Shown: in pieces, positions 44,561 to 56,551 of the stretch
Layout of the letters: every line of letters begins with the position of its first letter
How positions within the stretch are numbered: position 1 is the stretch's first letter
Assembly (NCBI GenBank): GCA_007115705.1
Contig: QXEO01000339.1
Coordinates: 4,808,090-4,872,089, forward strand
Reading direction: 5' to 3'
Length of the DNA: 64,000 nucleotides
Source of the DNA: Dactylis glomerata
Lineage: Eukaryota > Streptophyta > Magnoliopsida > Poales > Poaceae
Position numbers and translations under genes: made by a program
Notes under the pieces: generated by a model
Seen by the model: only the letters and a program-made list of their open reading frames with translations
What the model was told of the DNA's origin: nothing
Database searches by the model: none

Positions 44561-47500
44561 GTCCCGGTAGCTCCATCGCCACTAACAGGTGCAAATACAA
44601 TTGCAGTTCCACCCAGGCCGGGTAATCCCGGAAATCAGAGTAACGTCGGGAATGCCGGCGTGAATCAGGTCGATCAGAGTTACAATCCAGAGTTCTATAT
44701 CGGCGGCCCTGCAGCGGGCCGGAATGAGTATAAAGAGCATGATCAGAGCTACATGGTCTTTGAGACCGAAAGAATTGACAAGCAAAGTATGTATCGGCGG
44801 AGTCTCGAGGTGAATGCCGTCATGTCGGCAGTGCCAAAGTTGATGTACTGGTATGACCAGGCAATTGGTTGGGACAGGGCGGATCATCCCAAGATCATGC
44901 CAAACCCTAGAGGTTATGCGCTAGTGATGGATCCGACATTTGTCGGGCCGGCAAACAACGTGAGGTTCAGCAAGATCCTCATTGACAATGGGAGCAGCAT
45001 CAACATCATGTACCGGGATACGATGCAGAAGCTGGGCATCAAGGAGAATATGCTGGAGCCAAGCAAGGCAACTTTCCACGGCATTGTGATGGGACTTTCA
45101 TGTGCGCCGATGGGCAAAATCCAGATTGATGTCATGTTTGGCAACCGGGACAACTGCAGAGTGGAGAACCTCATGTTCGAGGTAGTAGATCTAGACAGTC
45201 CTTACCATGCATTGCTGGGTAGGCCGGCATTGGCGAAATTCATGGCCTCTACGCATGTGGCGTATCTGAAGATGAAGATGCCGGGGCCCAGAGGAGTAAT
45301 TACCATCATTGGTGATTACAAGCGCTCGATGGCGTGCGCCTCGGCCGGATCTAATGTGGCCGAGACTTTGATCATAGTAGAAGAGAAGAAGAAGCTCAAG
45401 CGAGCTGTGGAGATTGCTGAAGCGGTTGTGGGTGGCAAACCTATGCCGGGCATGACTAACCTGAATGGTACCACTTCCTTTCAAGTGGCCAAGGATGTGA
45501 AGAAAGTAGCTCTAGATGAGCTTTTCCCGGAGCACCATGCCCTCATCGGCGCCGGTTTGGACCCCAGATAGGAAAGCGAGCTCATCAGCTTCCTCCGTGA
45601 GAATTGGGATATCTTTGCATGGTCCACTTCAGACCTGCAAGGTGTGCCGAGGGAGCTGGCTGAGCACGCACTGCATGTAAGGCCGAATGCTAAACCGGTG
45701 AAGCAACCGCTTTGGCGGTTTGCAGATGATAGAAGGAAAGCAATTTGGGAGGAGGTAGCCAGGCTCCTAGCCGTTGGCTTTATCATGGAAGTACTGCATC
45801 CGGATTGGGTGTCTAATCCGGTCCTAGTGGAGAAGAAGAAGGATGAGCCCGCCATAGTCAAGATATGGCGGATGTGTGTTGATTACACAAACTTGAACAA
45901 GGCATGTCCTAAAGATCCATTCCCGCTCCCTCGGATCGATCAAGTGATTGATTCCACAGCCGGATGTGAACTGTTGTCATTTGTAGATGCCTATTCTGGT
46001 TTCCACCAGATCCCTTTGTATCAGCTGAATCAAATAAAAACATCCTTTATTACCCCGTACGGGGCTTATTGCTATCGCACTATGCCATTCGGCTTGAGAA
46101 ATTCCGGCGCAACTTACCAGAGGTGTATGCAAAAGTGTTTGCATGACCAAATAGATAAAAATGTGCAGGTATATGTCGACGATGTCATCATAAAAACCAA
46201 GGAAAGCCGAACGCTCATAGATGACCTCCGGGAAACCTTTGCAAATCTGAGAAGGTTCCGGATGAAGTTAAATCCGGCTAAATGCACCTTCGGTGTGCCG
46301 GCAGGCAAGTTACTTGGTTTCCTGGTTTCCAGCCGGGGTATAGAGGTGAATCCCGGCAAAATCCGCGCTATAGAGAGAATGAAGCCGCCGACAAATCTGA
46401 AAGAAGTACAGAAGTTCACTGGATGCCTTGCATCCCTGAGCCGTTTCATAAGCCGGCTGGGAGAGAAAGCTTTGCCGTTATATCAACTGATGAAGAAGTC
46501 CGACACATTTGTCTGGACAACACAAGCATATGCAGCTTTCAAGGAGTTGAAGCAGATGCTGTCAACAACACCGGTGTTGGCATCTCCAATGCCGAAGGAG
46601 CCGATGTTGCTCTATATAGCGGCAACCAACAGAGTTGTTAGTGCAGTGGTGGTAGTAGAGCGAGAGGAAGGAGGCAAATCCGTGCAGAGGCCGTTATATT
46701 ATTTGAGTGAAGTCCTTTCCACCTCAAAGCAAAACTACCCGCACTATCAGAAGATGACATATGGTGTCTATATGGCGGCCATGAAGCTCAAGCATTATTT
46801 CCAGGAGCATCCAATCCGGGTAGTGGCCGAGGCCCCTATCTCAGAGATTATATGCAATAAAGATGCCAGTGGCTTAATAGCCAAGTGGGCAATAGAGCTT
46901 TCACCGTATACATCTCAGTATGATAAAAGGGACACGATCAAGTCCCAGGTGTTGGCCGATTTCTTCATCGATTGGGCCAAGATACAGTATGAGCCACCAT
47001 TGCCTGATGCAAATTATTGGAGAATGCATTTTGATGGGTCCAAGACAATACACGGTTTGGGTGCCGGCATAGTTCTTACTTCACCCAAAAATGACCAATT
47101 GAGGTATGTTCTGCAAATCCACTTTGCAGCATCGAACAATGTGGCAGAATATGAGGCACTTGTGCATGGCCTAAAGGTGTCCAAGGACATAGGCATCCGC
47201 CGGATTATGTGTTTCGGTGATTCGGATCTGGTGATCCAACAGTGCTCCAACATATGGGATGCGCATGATGCGAACATGGGATCCTATCGCTTCTTGGTGC
47301 AGTAGTTGAGTGGCTACTTCGAAGGTTGTGAGTTCCGGCATGTCCCCCGGGCTCAAAATGAAGCGGCCGATACATTGTCCAAGTTGGGATCTTCCAGAGA
47401 GTCAATTCCGCCTGGCATTTTGCTGGAGCATCTGAGGGAGCCATCAATCAAGCCCTCGCCGGAATCATCGTCTATATATGTTTCGCCGAGCCTAGAAGAA

Positions 47501-48998
47501 GCAGCTCCAATGGAGATAGATGCCGGCGCCAGTTCAGATAACCTGGGGACTGCTATCTTAGTCCCGGGGACTAGGCCGACATACGCGGTGACTGCGGTAT
47601 TCCGGAGCAGAAGCAAGGGCAAGGGCAAGATGTATCAGGAGGTTGTTCCGGCATACCCGGGGACTGCTCTCTCAGTCCCGGGGACTTTGTAGCCCATGGA
47701 GATCGATTATGTGTTGATCAAAGTGATGGAAATAGACCAGGCAGTGTTCACTGCTAGGGAAGTGCCCTCCTGGGCACGTCCCATCATGGATTTCATGGTC
47801 AATGGCCAACTACCGGCGGATGAAGCTGAAGCCCACCGGATTATGAGAAGATCAAAAGCGTATACCATCATCAACAAGGAGATATACAAGAGAAGTGCCA
47901 CAGGTGTACTGCAGAGATGTGTCGAATCAGCTGAAGGCCAAGAGATGCTCTGGGAAATTCATCAGGGGGAGTGTGGACACCACGCTTCATCCAGAGCCCT
48001 AGTGTCAAAAGCATTCCGGCATGGGTTTTATTGGCCGACGGCACTGCAGGAGGCAGAGGATCTGGTCCGGAAGTGTAACGGATGTCAGATGTATGCTCAT
48101 CAGATTCATCAGCCGGCATCAGCATTGAAGACTATCCCGCTGACTTGGCCCTTTGCTGTTTGGGGCCTGGACATGGTTGAGGCATTTAAGTCGGCAAGAG
48201 GAAAGATGACTCATATTCTGGCCAATAAGGAAGTGTGATGGCCACACAACAGTGAAATTCTTGAAAGATATAATCTTGAGATATGGTGTCCCTGATAGCA
48301 TCATCACTGACAATGGGTCGAATTTCGCCCAGGGGCCATTTGCCAGATATTGTGAGGAGGTGGGAATCCAGCTAGACATTGCGTCGGTCGCTCACCCTTG
48401 CACCAATGGCCAGGTAGAAAGGTCGAATGGACTAGTGTTATCCGGCATAAAACCCCGGTTGATAGAGCCACTGGAGAAAACTCCCGGCTGCTGGCTACAT
48501 GAATTGCCGGCAGAACTTTGGAGTCTGAGGACAACTCCGAATCGATCAACATGCTATATGCCATTTTTCCTTGTGTATGGAGCAGAAGCTGTGCTTCCAA
48601 CAGATGTAATACATGATGCACCAAGAGTGGTGCTATATACTGAGGAAGAGGCTAAAGAAGCCAGAGAAGATGATGTTGATTTGCTAGAAGAAGCAAGAGA
48701 GATAATATTATCAAGAACTGCAGTATATCAGCAGAACCTCAGACGCTATCATGCGCAGAAGGTGAATCCAAGGAGATTCCAAGAGGGAGATTTAGTGCTC
48801 CGGCTAAGGCAAGGCACAGAGGGCCGGCATAAGCTAACTCCTCCAAGGGAGGGGCCATTCATTGTAAGCAAGGCTCTGCACAATGATGCCTACTATCTTA
48901 TAGATGCGCAGGCCCCCAAGAAGGACAAGGTGGACAGGTCCAGAGAAGAAACCAAGCGACCATGGAACATAGCTCTACTCCATCCCTTTTACTCCTGA
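44561..48998 (+). pseudogene. T2 protease-RT-RNase H-aRNase H-integrase
   Basis: Protease: ILIDNGSSINIMYRD and HALLGRPALAKFMAS. RT: MCVDYTNLNKACPKDPFPLP and catalytic VYVDDVIIKT. First RNase H-like region around 46550-46900; a second RNase H (MHFDGSKTIHGLGAGIVL, NNVAEYEALVHGL, CFGDSDLVIQQ), the mark of the Tat lineage. Integrase: zinc site (GECGHHASSRAL, CNGCQMYA), Asp in WGLDMVEAF, Asp in IITDNGSNF, Glu in GQVERSNG. TAG stops at 45569, 47303 and 47690; a deletion of about 45 bp plus frame change near 48220-48240 removes integrase core after MTHIL. It ends at TGA 48996. Confidence 0.9.
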
Positions 48999-49646
48999 GC
49001 AGCATAATGTATGTGTTTCCATTTTGCTTTCAGTATCGGCATTGTATGTCGGCACAAAGCTAATGAATGAAATGTCGGCATCCCGAGTAGATCGGGCACT
49101 GCCTCTAGTATATATTGTTGTTTGTCTCCAGTTTTCGTTTATATGCCGGCTGGCTTGATTTGAATGTTTCCTATGTCGGCCTAGTAATGTGTCGACACCA
49201 AAGGCCGCTCTTCGACTTAGCTGTTGTCCGAAACCCGGCTTCATGGCTAGCAAGAGTAGATGTCGGAGATTTTCTACACATGGAAAACGGCAAAGGAAAG
49301 ATAAAACAAGCGAACCAACATTTATTCTTGTGCAAAGTTAAAACTTGAAGTGCAGGATGATTTGAAGTCTAAGTTTTAAGGTTTAAGTACTGTATGTTTA
49401 ATAAAGCAACCTTGAGACTCATATGTCAAAAGCCAAATAAGGTAGACAAGTAGCCAAGGTTGTGGAGTTAAGGAAACAGGAAAACAAACTCGGTGACTTA
49501 GCCAAAAGATGATCCGGCATTAATAAGCAAGCAAACCGAAATAAAACTTGTTCAGGTAGCAAACCAAAGCAAACGAAGTATATATTACAACTGCACCCGG
49601 CATACTGGGGATCTGATGAAACTTAAAGTGTTTGTGATTGCAAAGT
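48999..49646 (+). other. T2 spacer between pol and the convergent antisense gene
   Basis: No gene is seen. The two genes point toward each other and end about 650 bp apart. GTCGGCAT words recur. Confidence 0.6.
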
Positions 49647-52600
49647 CTAAGAGGCAGGGGCGGAACCACCGGCAGGTGGAGCTGTGGCAGTGGAGACATC
49701 GGCTTCTGGAGTGCCGAATCCAGCAGAAGGGATGGAACCATCACCTCCGTCTGGCGCAGATCCCTGCTCCGGAGCTTCAGCGCCGACATGGCCGACATCT
49801 TCAGCTTCCTCCTCGTCCTGGCTGGAGTCAGAGCCTTCGGCATCTTCAGCATCGTCCTTCTTCTCTAGCTCGCGGATGTCCTGGATGAAGACCTCGGTGT
49901 GGGCATAGTCCACATAGCCGTGGGCTAACTCCTGGCGACGTCGGATAAGCTCTGGGTCCGTGGTCCAAGCAGATCCTTCGCGCACAGAGCGCAAAGTCTC
50001 CAGATCAGTCTTCTCATACCAGGATAAGAAGTAGGTGAGAGCTTCGTCGGCTCCAACCCGTGCACCGGAGTCCCGCCATTCCCCAATGCAGACTTTGGAC
50101 AGCTGCAGGTCATTTCCAAGATCAAGAGGGTCAGTAGGGGTTCTCTGTCCTGGCCAGAGGGCTTGGTGTGCTTCTTGGGCACCAAGGAAGAGATCATCAG
50201 TATAGGATGTCATGGCCTTCTTGCGGGCCTCCAAGGCGATCAGCTGCTCCGACATATCCCAGTCGGGAGAGTCAACCGGGACATTCCATTTCAGTCAATC
50301 CACCTGCAGGGCCTTCTCAACATCTTCAACAGAGGCAGGGAAGATGCCTGAAATGCAAAGAAGATATTAGGAATATGGGTATATGTCGGCATGGTTGATA
50401 TGCCGGCAAGATTAGTGTTATGTCGGACAGAATATGTCGGGCAAGGTAGAGGCAAAAGGATTTGAAGTTTACTGGCGAGATCAGCGTTGAGTCGGGCAAT
50501 ATCAACTTCCCATTTGGTGGCCTGCTCCTTCAGGTGCTGCAGTTCAGCCTTTGCTCTGGCGGCGTTAGCCTCTGAAGTGACAAGCAGCCCCTGGACCTTC
50601 TTAAGTTGGCCCTCACTCTGCTCCTTCTCGTCCAAAAGCTCAGCAATCCGGCCCTTCAGTTGTTCTACCTCGGCCTTGTGGCTGGCATCCCTCTCATCCA
50701 GTTGCTTGGCCACATCCACTGAGGACACACAGTCCCGGTGGCGAGCCTCCAATGCAGCCTTTTCATCTGCAAGGATTTGAAGTTGAAAGAATAAGAAAGG
50801 ATTTGAAGATAGAAAGCAGTGATAAAGATGGAAGGATTTGAAGTGCAAAGAGATTATTTAGAAGTTTATAGGATCCGACATACCTGTGAGCTCCTTCACC
50901 CTTTTAACAAGCTTGGTGACTTGTTCCTCAGCAGTAGCTGAAAAATGTCGGCAAAGAGTTATGTGTCGGCAAGAAGATTATTGAGAAGTAAAAAGTGAAG
51001 ATAATCCGACACATGATAGTATGACGGCTGGGTTTACCTTTCTTCTTCAGGTCAAGGCGAACCTTGCTGTGCTCATTGTATAATTTCCGGTGCTCGCACA
51101 CGAGATCATGGTACATGTCCCGGCGCTCGTTATTCATGCGCTGCAGAAGTGTTAGGATTTGAAGTGTTATAAAGAAAATCCGGCATATCAGAAGATATGA
51201 AGGTTATATCAAGTTAATGTATTGAAGACCCGGCACAGGTGCTGCGCACCTATCCCGGCCCTCGGCGACTAGGATTTGAAGCTCGAATCGAGCTTATGTG
51301 TCAGTCAGGTGGATTTGAAGGTTGTATCACGTTTTTAATTTTGAAGACCCGGCACAGGTGCTGCGCAACTATCCCGGCCCTCGGTGACTAGGATTTGAAG
51401 CTCGGATCGAGCTTATATGTCGGACAATTGGATTTGAAAACAGCTAAGTTAAAAGGAGATATTGGAAAATCCTGGATGTCCGTATCCTGGACAGCCAACA
51501 TTTTCGGGGACTGGGGAGATATAAGGAAAAGTACTTACATTGGTGGCTTCGGCCAAGCGGTAAAGTCTTTGCTGGATGCTGAACAGTTCACTGGCAATGG
51601 CAACAGGCTTCGCCGGTATAACGTCCGGGTTGCTAGGAGCCGGAGTCTCGGCCAGGGCTTTCTACTTACTGGAGCTTCCTGTGTCCACAAAGTCAGTGTC
51701 GTTCCACTTCATGCAATATTCCTTGAGAGACCCAAGGTTATTATCGCTTTTGGTCCGTAGAGAAACACGGCCTTCAAGTTCTAGAGTATGGAAGGAGCTA
51801 ACCCGACCTGCTCCCTTGCTAGTATGGAGTGTCATAGCAGAGCTGGGAGGTGCGGTCTTGACAGGTGCCGGCGCGGTCTTGATAATCTTTGTCATCTTGA
51901 ACATCGGCGCTGGGCTGGTAACAGGAGTGCCGGTCTTGGCCAGCGCAGCAGCAGTATTCGCTGGAGCCGGAGTCTTGGGCGCTGATTTCTCCGGCGCGGC
52001 CGGCGTAGCTTGTCCTGGAGCAGCTGGTGCTGGGTCGCTCTGGATCTCTGGCACTTCGGGGCCTTTTCCCTTGTCTATGCCGGCGCTTTTGTTGCTTGCG
52101 CCGGCATCCTCAACAGTTTCAGCGCCGCTGGCATTGGCGCCGGTGTCAGGAGCATCTTGTTGAGCCCACGTGTCCATGTCGACATTGGGGGCAGAGGTGT
52201 CTTGTTCTGGCGGAGGGTCGTCCTTTGCCGGGGTAGCAGTCTTTTCGGGCGCAGGCAAAGATGCCCGCGCCAGAGAGGTAACATGGCTGGTGGCCGGGAT
52301 GTCTGGGCGCGCAGGAGACGCCGGCTTGTCTGCGTGAGGGCTGGCACTAGAGCTAGAGGCACGCTCCGGAGCAATCAGAGCCCTAAGAAAGAAAAGTGCA
52401 AGTTAGTAAACAGAAAAAGAGAAATGCCAGAAAAGATAATAAGGGAAGAAACTTACCCCGAGGCAATAGGCCTCTGCTTCTTTGGGATGGGCACGCCGAT
52501 CTTCTGCCTCTTCATTGTCTGAGCTGGTTCTGGTTGGGGCTTAACTCCACGTTTTCGGCCGACACGTGCACCGGTGGGAGGTCCCTGGTTCAAAGGGGCG

Positions 52601-53972
52601 GCATCCACCACTTCCTCATCTGGGATAGCTGATGACGGCATGGTAGGAAAGGCATAAGCAATTGGCATTGGGTCAAGGTACATCCGGCAATCCCCGTCAG
52701 ATTTGTCGTCACTCCAGTCTTGAATGGAATGCCGGGATGAGGAGGCCTTACCCGCGGCACAAGCGGCATGGGTGTTCTTGGGCATCTTGTCTTCGTGATC
52801 CGGATCTTCAGGATCCGGAATAGTGTGGTCTGGAGCGATGATAATCCAGGAATTCTCCAAGTCCTGTAAGCTGAACTTCTGTGAAAGGGAAAGAAAGTTG
52901 ATTAACAACAAGTAATATGCCGGCAATGAGGATATGTCAGATCAAGCATGAATATATTGGCTAAGTAAATATGTCGGACTATGAGCAATAAGTGTCGGCA
53001 AAGATTAAGGAGTATACCGTAGGGGCGGGGCGATCCCAGCTATATGGCTCGAGCCCCCAGGCAAAGATAGTCTGTGAAGACTTGCAGATATCTTTTACCC
53101 GCCGCAGAATGTCGGTGGGGCTTAGTTCATGTGTGGAGTGCCGGGTGGGGTCCATGGCCCCGCTCATCTGGCAAATCTTGTGAGACCGGCGCTGAAGAGG
53201 AGAAACTCACCGGCTAATGAAGCAGGCAATGATATCCTCCGGCATCAGGCTGGCATCTCGGAGCTCGCCTTTAACCCGGTGGAGAGCATTGACCGCTCCC
53301 ACCATGTTCTTGGGGTTGTAGGTCCAGTTCTTCATCTCATTGGGTGGAAGATCTACGTATTCCGGTAGGTTGAGCAGATCAACATCTGTAGTGTTCTTCA
53401 CATAGAAGAAGCTCTTCTGCCACTTCTTACATGACTCGAGCAACTCAATCTTTGGAAAGTCGGAGCCCTTCCGAGACATGATGGTGGCTGCGCCACACTG
53501 GGTCATGGGGCGGTCCTTCTTCTCCTTAGCGGTTTCCGGCGGAGCATCCTTGTCTCGGGGTTCCTGAGCACTTTGCTTGCGAAGCTGGAAGTATTTGGCC
53601 CACCCTTGGATGATAGGCTCTATGCCGGCGTAGCCCTCGCAAAAGGCGGCAAAAGCCGACAGAATCATAACAGCATTTGCCGGCAAATGATGAGGCTGGA
53701 GGCCATAGTTGTCCAAGAAGTCCCGAAAGAAGTCACTGACCGGGAGAGCGAATCCTCGCTCAAAGTGGGAGATGAAGACCACCCTCTCGGTGGGTTCAGG
53801 TGCCAGCACAGTTTCGCCGGCATGCTACGCCGGGCGGGACACGTCGGGTGGTGGTTATCCAAGATATGTCGGCCGGGGTCACTTCAGACCCCTCCCAGCC
53901 AGAACGTCCCTGAGCTTGGGCCGGATTATCCTCTTCCGGCGCAGAGGTGGCTGTCATACTGGAGGAAGCCAT
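49647..53972 (-). pseudogene. T2 antisense additional ORF, multi-exon (Transposase_28-like)
   Basis: The minus-strand gene starts at the ATG at 53972 (MASSSMTATSAPEEDN). A frame change near 53825 precedes the main domain (53809-53207: HFERGFALPVSDFFRDFLDN, YGLQPHHLPANAVMI, KYFQLRKQSA, CKKWQKSFFYVKN). Further exons, splice sites approximate: 53206-53011, about 52880-52455 (acidic, then GRKRGVKPQPEPAQ), about 52382-51660 (Ala/Pro-rich), 51137-51038, 50770-50475 (long coiled coil, KAEVEQLKGRIAELLDEKE) and 50296-49647 (acidic tail). It resembles the plant putative gypsy type transposon domain. Such antisense genes are known in Tat elements; function unproven. Confidence 0.65.
51223..51421. repeat. 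Two ~119-bp direct repeats in an antisense-gene intron
   Basis: Both copies read GAAGACCCGGCACAGGTGCT..., then CCCTCGG(C/T)GACTAGGATTTG, then a GAGCTTAT(A/G)TGTC tail. The CTCGG(C/T)GACTAG core resembles the T2 polypurine tract TTCGGGGACTAG. Confidence 0.8.
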
Positions 53973-54565
53973 TGAGATGGCTGAGACAGGGCGTGAGAGC
54001 CGGAGTCCCGTACTGTTAGATCCTAGCAGAGGAAGGTAAAAGGGGGAATGCTAGTCTCTCCAGCAAACAGATCTCGCAGCAAGTTAGCAAAAAAGTCAGA
54101 TCTACCGTCGCGGTTAAATCAAAAGTAATGCAGGGAAAATTCATACGCAAAGAACATCTATGAACTCACAGAGAAGATGAACCCTAATGCTAGTCGAATC
54201 AATCGTAGGCTATGCTAAACAATCATTGGAGATTCAAGCCAGGAAGATTATCACTAAGAGGCTACAAAGAAACATGGGTGAAGAGCAAGAGGAAGCACTC
54301 ACAGGAGTTTGCACGGCGACGGCGGAGTGATGGTGAGCTTGCAGTAAAGGGGCAATCTGCTCAAGCAGTGCACTGGTGAGGAAGAAGAACGGCGGCGGCG
54401 TGGAAGGAGATGTCGAGGTGCGGTGAATACTGGTGCCGGTGTGAAGAGGAACGATGGCGGTGCGAGCTTTCCGTGCGATTAGTCCGGCGGAGGAGTGTTT
54501 GAGATGGAGAGCCAGAGGAAGAAGAAGAAGTGAGGGGTAAAAAGGGTTAAGTTACTCTGCTCCCC

Positions 54566-54573
54566 TATTTATA
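54566..54573 (-). promoter_or_regulatory. TATA box of the T2 antisense gene
   Basis: The minus strand reads GGGTATAAATAGGGGAGC, a consensus TATA context, about 590 bp upstream of the ATG at 53972. The rest of 53973-55040 is leader or promoter without a gene. Confidence 0.65.
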
Positions 54574-55040
54574 CCCGAGGGACAGAGATCATGGGCACGG
54601 TGGTAGTGTTCCACTACTGCGACAGTTACTGAGCGCGGGTGCCACGTGCGGGCACGACGTGGGGCGACGGTTCTAATAACCGCGCCACTAGGCAAGTTAT
54701 GGCAGTAATGGCAGGCCATGATAATACTGTGAACCGTCACTTGATGTGACCGTTCACAGTAGCAGGGCAGTTACAAGTTTCGAGGTAGAGCGTCGGACTT
54801 AGCTTCTCGAGGAAGTTTCAGCTAAGTGCCAGCAAGACCAAACTGGAAATATGTCCCGCCCGGAATACCTTCGGGACCGTCCGGAATAACTTTTAAAGAA
54901 GGAAGAGGTGCCGGCATATAGATGGTGGGCCGGCATAAAATCAATCGCCGACATATAATCAAAGAGCCGGGATATCATAAAAGAGATGGTATGTTGAACC
55001 TGCCAAGGCCCCTCAGTTAAAACTAGGGGACCTTGATAGC

Positions 55041-55052
55041 TTCGGGGACTAG
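55041..55052 (+). other. T2 polypurine tract
   Basis: TTCGGGGACTAG lies immediately before the LTR start TGTCAGGGGGATGACC. Confidence 0.75.
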
Positions 55053-55722
55053 TGTCAGGGGGATGACCCCCGGTAGGGTCAAGAGACTAGAATGATATGA
55101 GGAAAGTGGTTGACTTTATGATGGTTGACCAAGATTGGGCCTGGTCGGCATATAGGAGTATCGGCCAGGCCGGCATATAAGCCGTAACCCGGCATGGGTT
55201 CAGATATGTCGGCATAGCCGGAGTACATAATAATGTGTGCCGACATATACATAAATATGCCGGTCTAACCAAGTTGGTATGTTATGCAGGAACAGGGGAG
55301 GCCGGATTACCCGACCTTGGGTCGTTGGTCCGGCATATAGGTCCGGGATATGGCCAACGGCTATATCTGGGATACAGAAGTCAACTAAGAGGTCACATCC
55401 CTACAATCAAGGAGAGAACCTGCCAAGCATGGAGGGAGATCATGATGACAGGATGCACAGTGGTGGTTTACCAACCATCACTGTGCCAAAGTATAGTCCT
55501 TACCTCACAGTGGTAAGGTCACAGTCGTAGAAGTATAAAGTACAGGGATGCTGAGTCCCATCGAGAGTAATCAGGGAGAAAGTCAAGGGTCTCTGCCATC
55601 GTCAGCATGTCCTATTTGGAGTGTAGTTGGTGTCTCTTGGTCCCATGTGACCATTGTAACCCTGGCCACCACTATATAAGGTGGCACAGGGAGCCCTAAC
55701 AAAGGGTTGGTCATTCAGTAGT
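55053..55722 (+). repeat. T2 3' LTR, truncated after U3
   Basis: It matches the 5' LTR from 41079 to 41748, then stops; the last about 260 bp are missing. The break lies about 43 bp past the TATA box, close to the expected transcription start. Foreign coding sequence begins at 55723. Confidence 0.9.
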
Positions 55723-55973
55723 GATGAGGATACAATCATGGATCATGCTGATTTTGAGTGTTTGAGCTGGAAGGAAATATTGAGTCTAATTGATGATTAT
55801 TATAAGGTGAATTCTTTCCTAGTTGAAAAGAATGTATTGATATCTCCGAATTATATACTACCTAAAGCGATGTACTATGTTGTATTTAGGTATGCCATCT
55901 GTCAAGATATCGCCAGCGGGAGGAGAGGGAGGACGGCGATCGAGAGACAAGTGGAGATCAAGTCTGGATAAGC
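55723..55973 (+). pseudogene. C-terminal tail of a CRM-like polyprotein
   Basis: The open frame from the junction reads MDHADFECLSWKEI and ends NYILPKAMYYVVFRY...IASGRRGRTAIERQ. Its end aligns with the C-terminus of C1 (SFILPKSMHLCMIRF...IARGGDASQ). A purine-rich stretch and an LTR follow within 12 bp of the stop, as in C1. Everything upstream is missing. Confidence 0.65.
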
Positions 55974-55982
55974 ACGAGCACA

Positions 55983-56551
55983 TGATGGCGCACTAGGACT
56001 GCCTACGACACGATATCTACACGTCTAAGGCGCGCTACACACATGGCCTGTGTGCCAGAAATTGGCCGAACCCATATATGGGTCGGTACGTACCCGTTTG
56101 AGTCGAACCAAGTTAGTTTGCGCCCAAACCAGGCATGTTTTGGGCCAGGTCTTTGCTGAGGACGCCCGGCCACCTATAAGTACCCCTGGGCGCCCCCTCA
56201 ATTAGGGTTAGACCACGTTTAGACTAAAGATTACTTCGTTGAACTGCTGTAAGCATTCATCTGAATTCCTCCGCACCAATTCATCTGGATTTGGTGTTAT
56301 ACTGATGCAAGTTTAGTGTGATCTATTGTTCCATTGGGAATCAGTAGATTGCAAACTACCGTTTCGTGGTCGACGGCTACGTGTGGAAGTGTGTGGAGTC
56401 GTGAATATCCTACAGGGTTTGAGAGCTGTTGCATTGGCATCAGGGTTCAAGCGAGGAAAGTTCATCGGTGACACCAATTTATCCCCGACAATCATCCGCT
56501 GCCATCATCACCATCGCGTCGCTCATGAGAAGATCGGGCCACCCCATATCA
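55983..56551 (+). repeat. S2 LTR (569 bp), related to the C1 LTR
   Basis: TGATGGCGCACTAGGA...CCCCATATCA. It shares long blocks with the C1 LTR (58503-59097): GTCTAAGGCGCGCTACAC, TAAGTACCCCTGGG(G/C)CGCC, TGTTCCATTGGGAAT and GAGAAGATCGGGC. Confidence 0.85.

Larger units (their letters stand above)
41079..55722 (+). mobile_element. T2: Tat-like element with dual RNase H and antisense gene
   Basis: 5' LTR 41079-42007, primer site TGGCGCCCACTGTGGGGCA (42010-42028), gag, protease-RT-RNase H-second RNase H-integrase to 48998, antisense multi-exon gene (53972-49647), polypurine tract (55041-55052), and a 3' LTR cut at 55722. The two LTRs differ at about 8 of 265 compared bases. It lies at the end of the T1 antisense gene. 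The left start reads TATC instead of TGTC. Confidence 0.9.
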
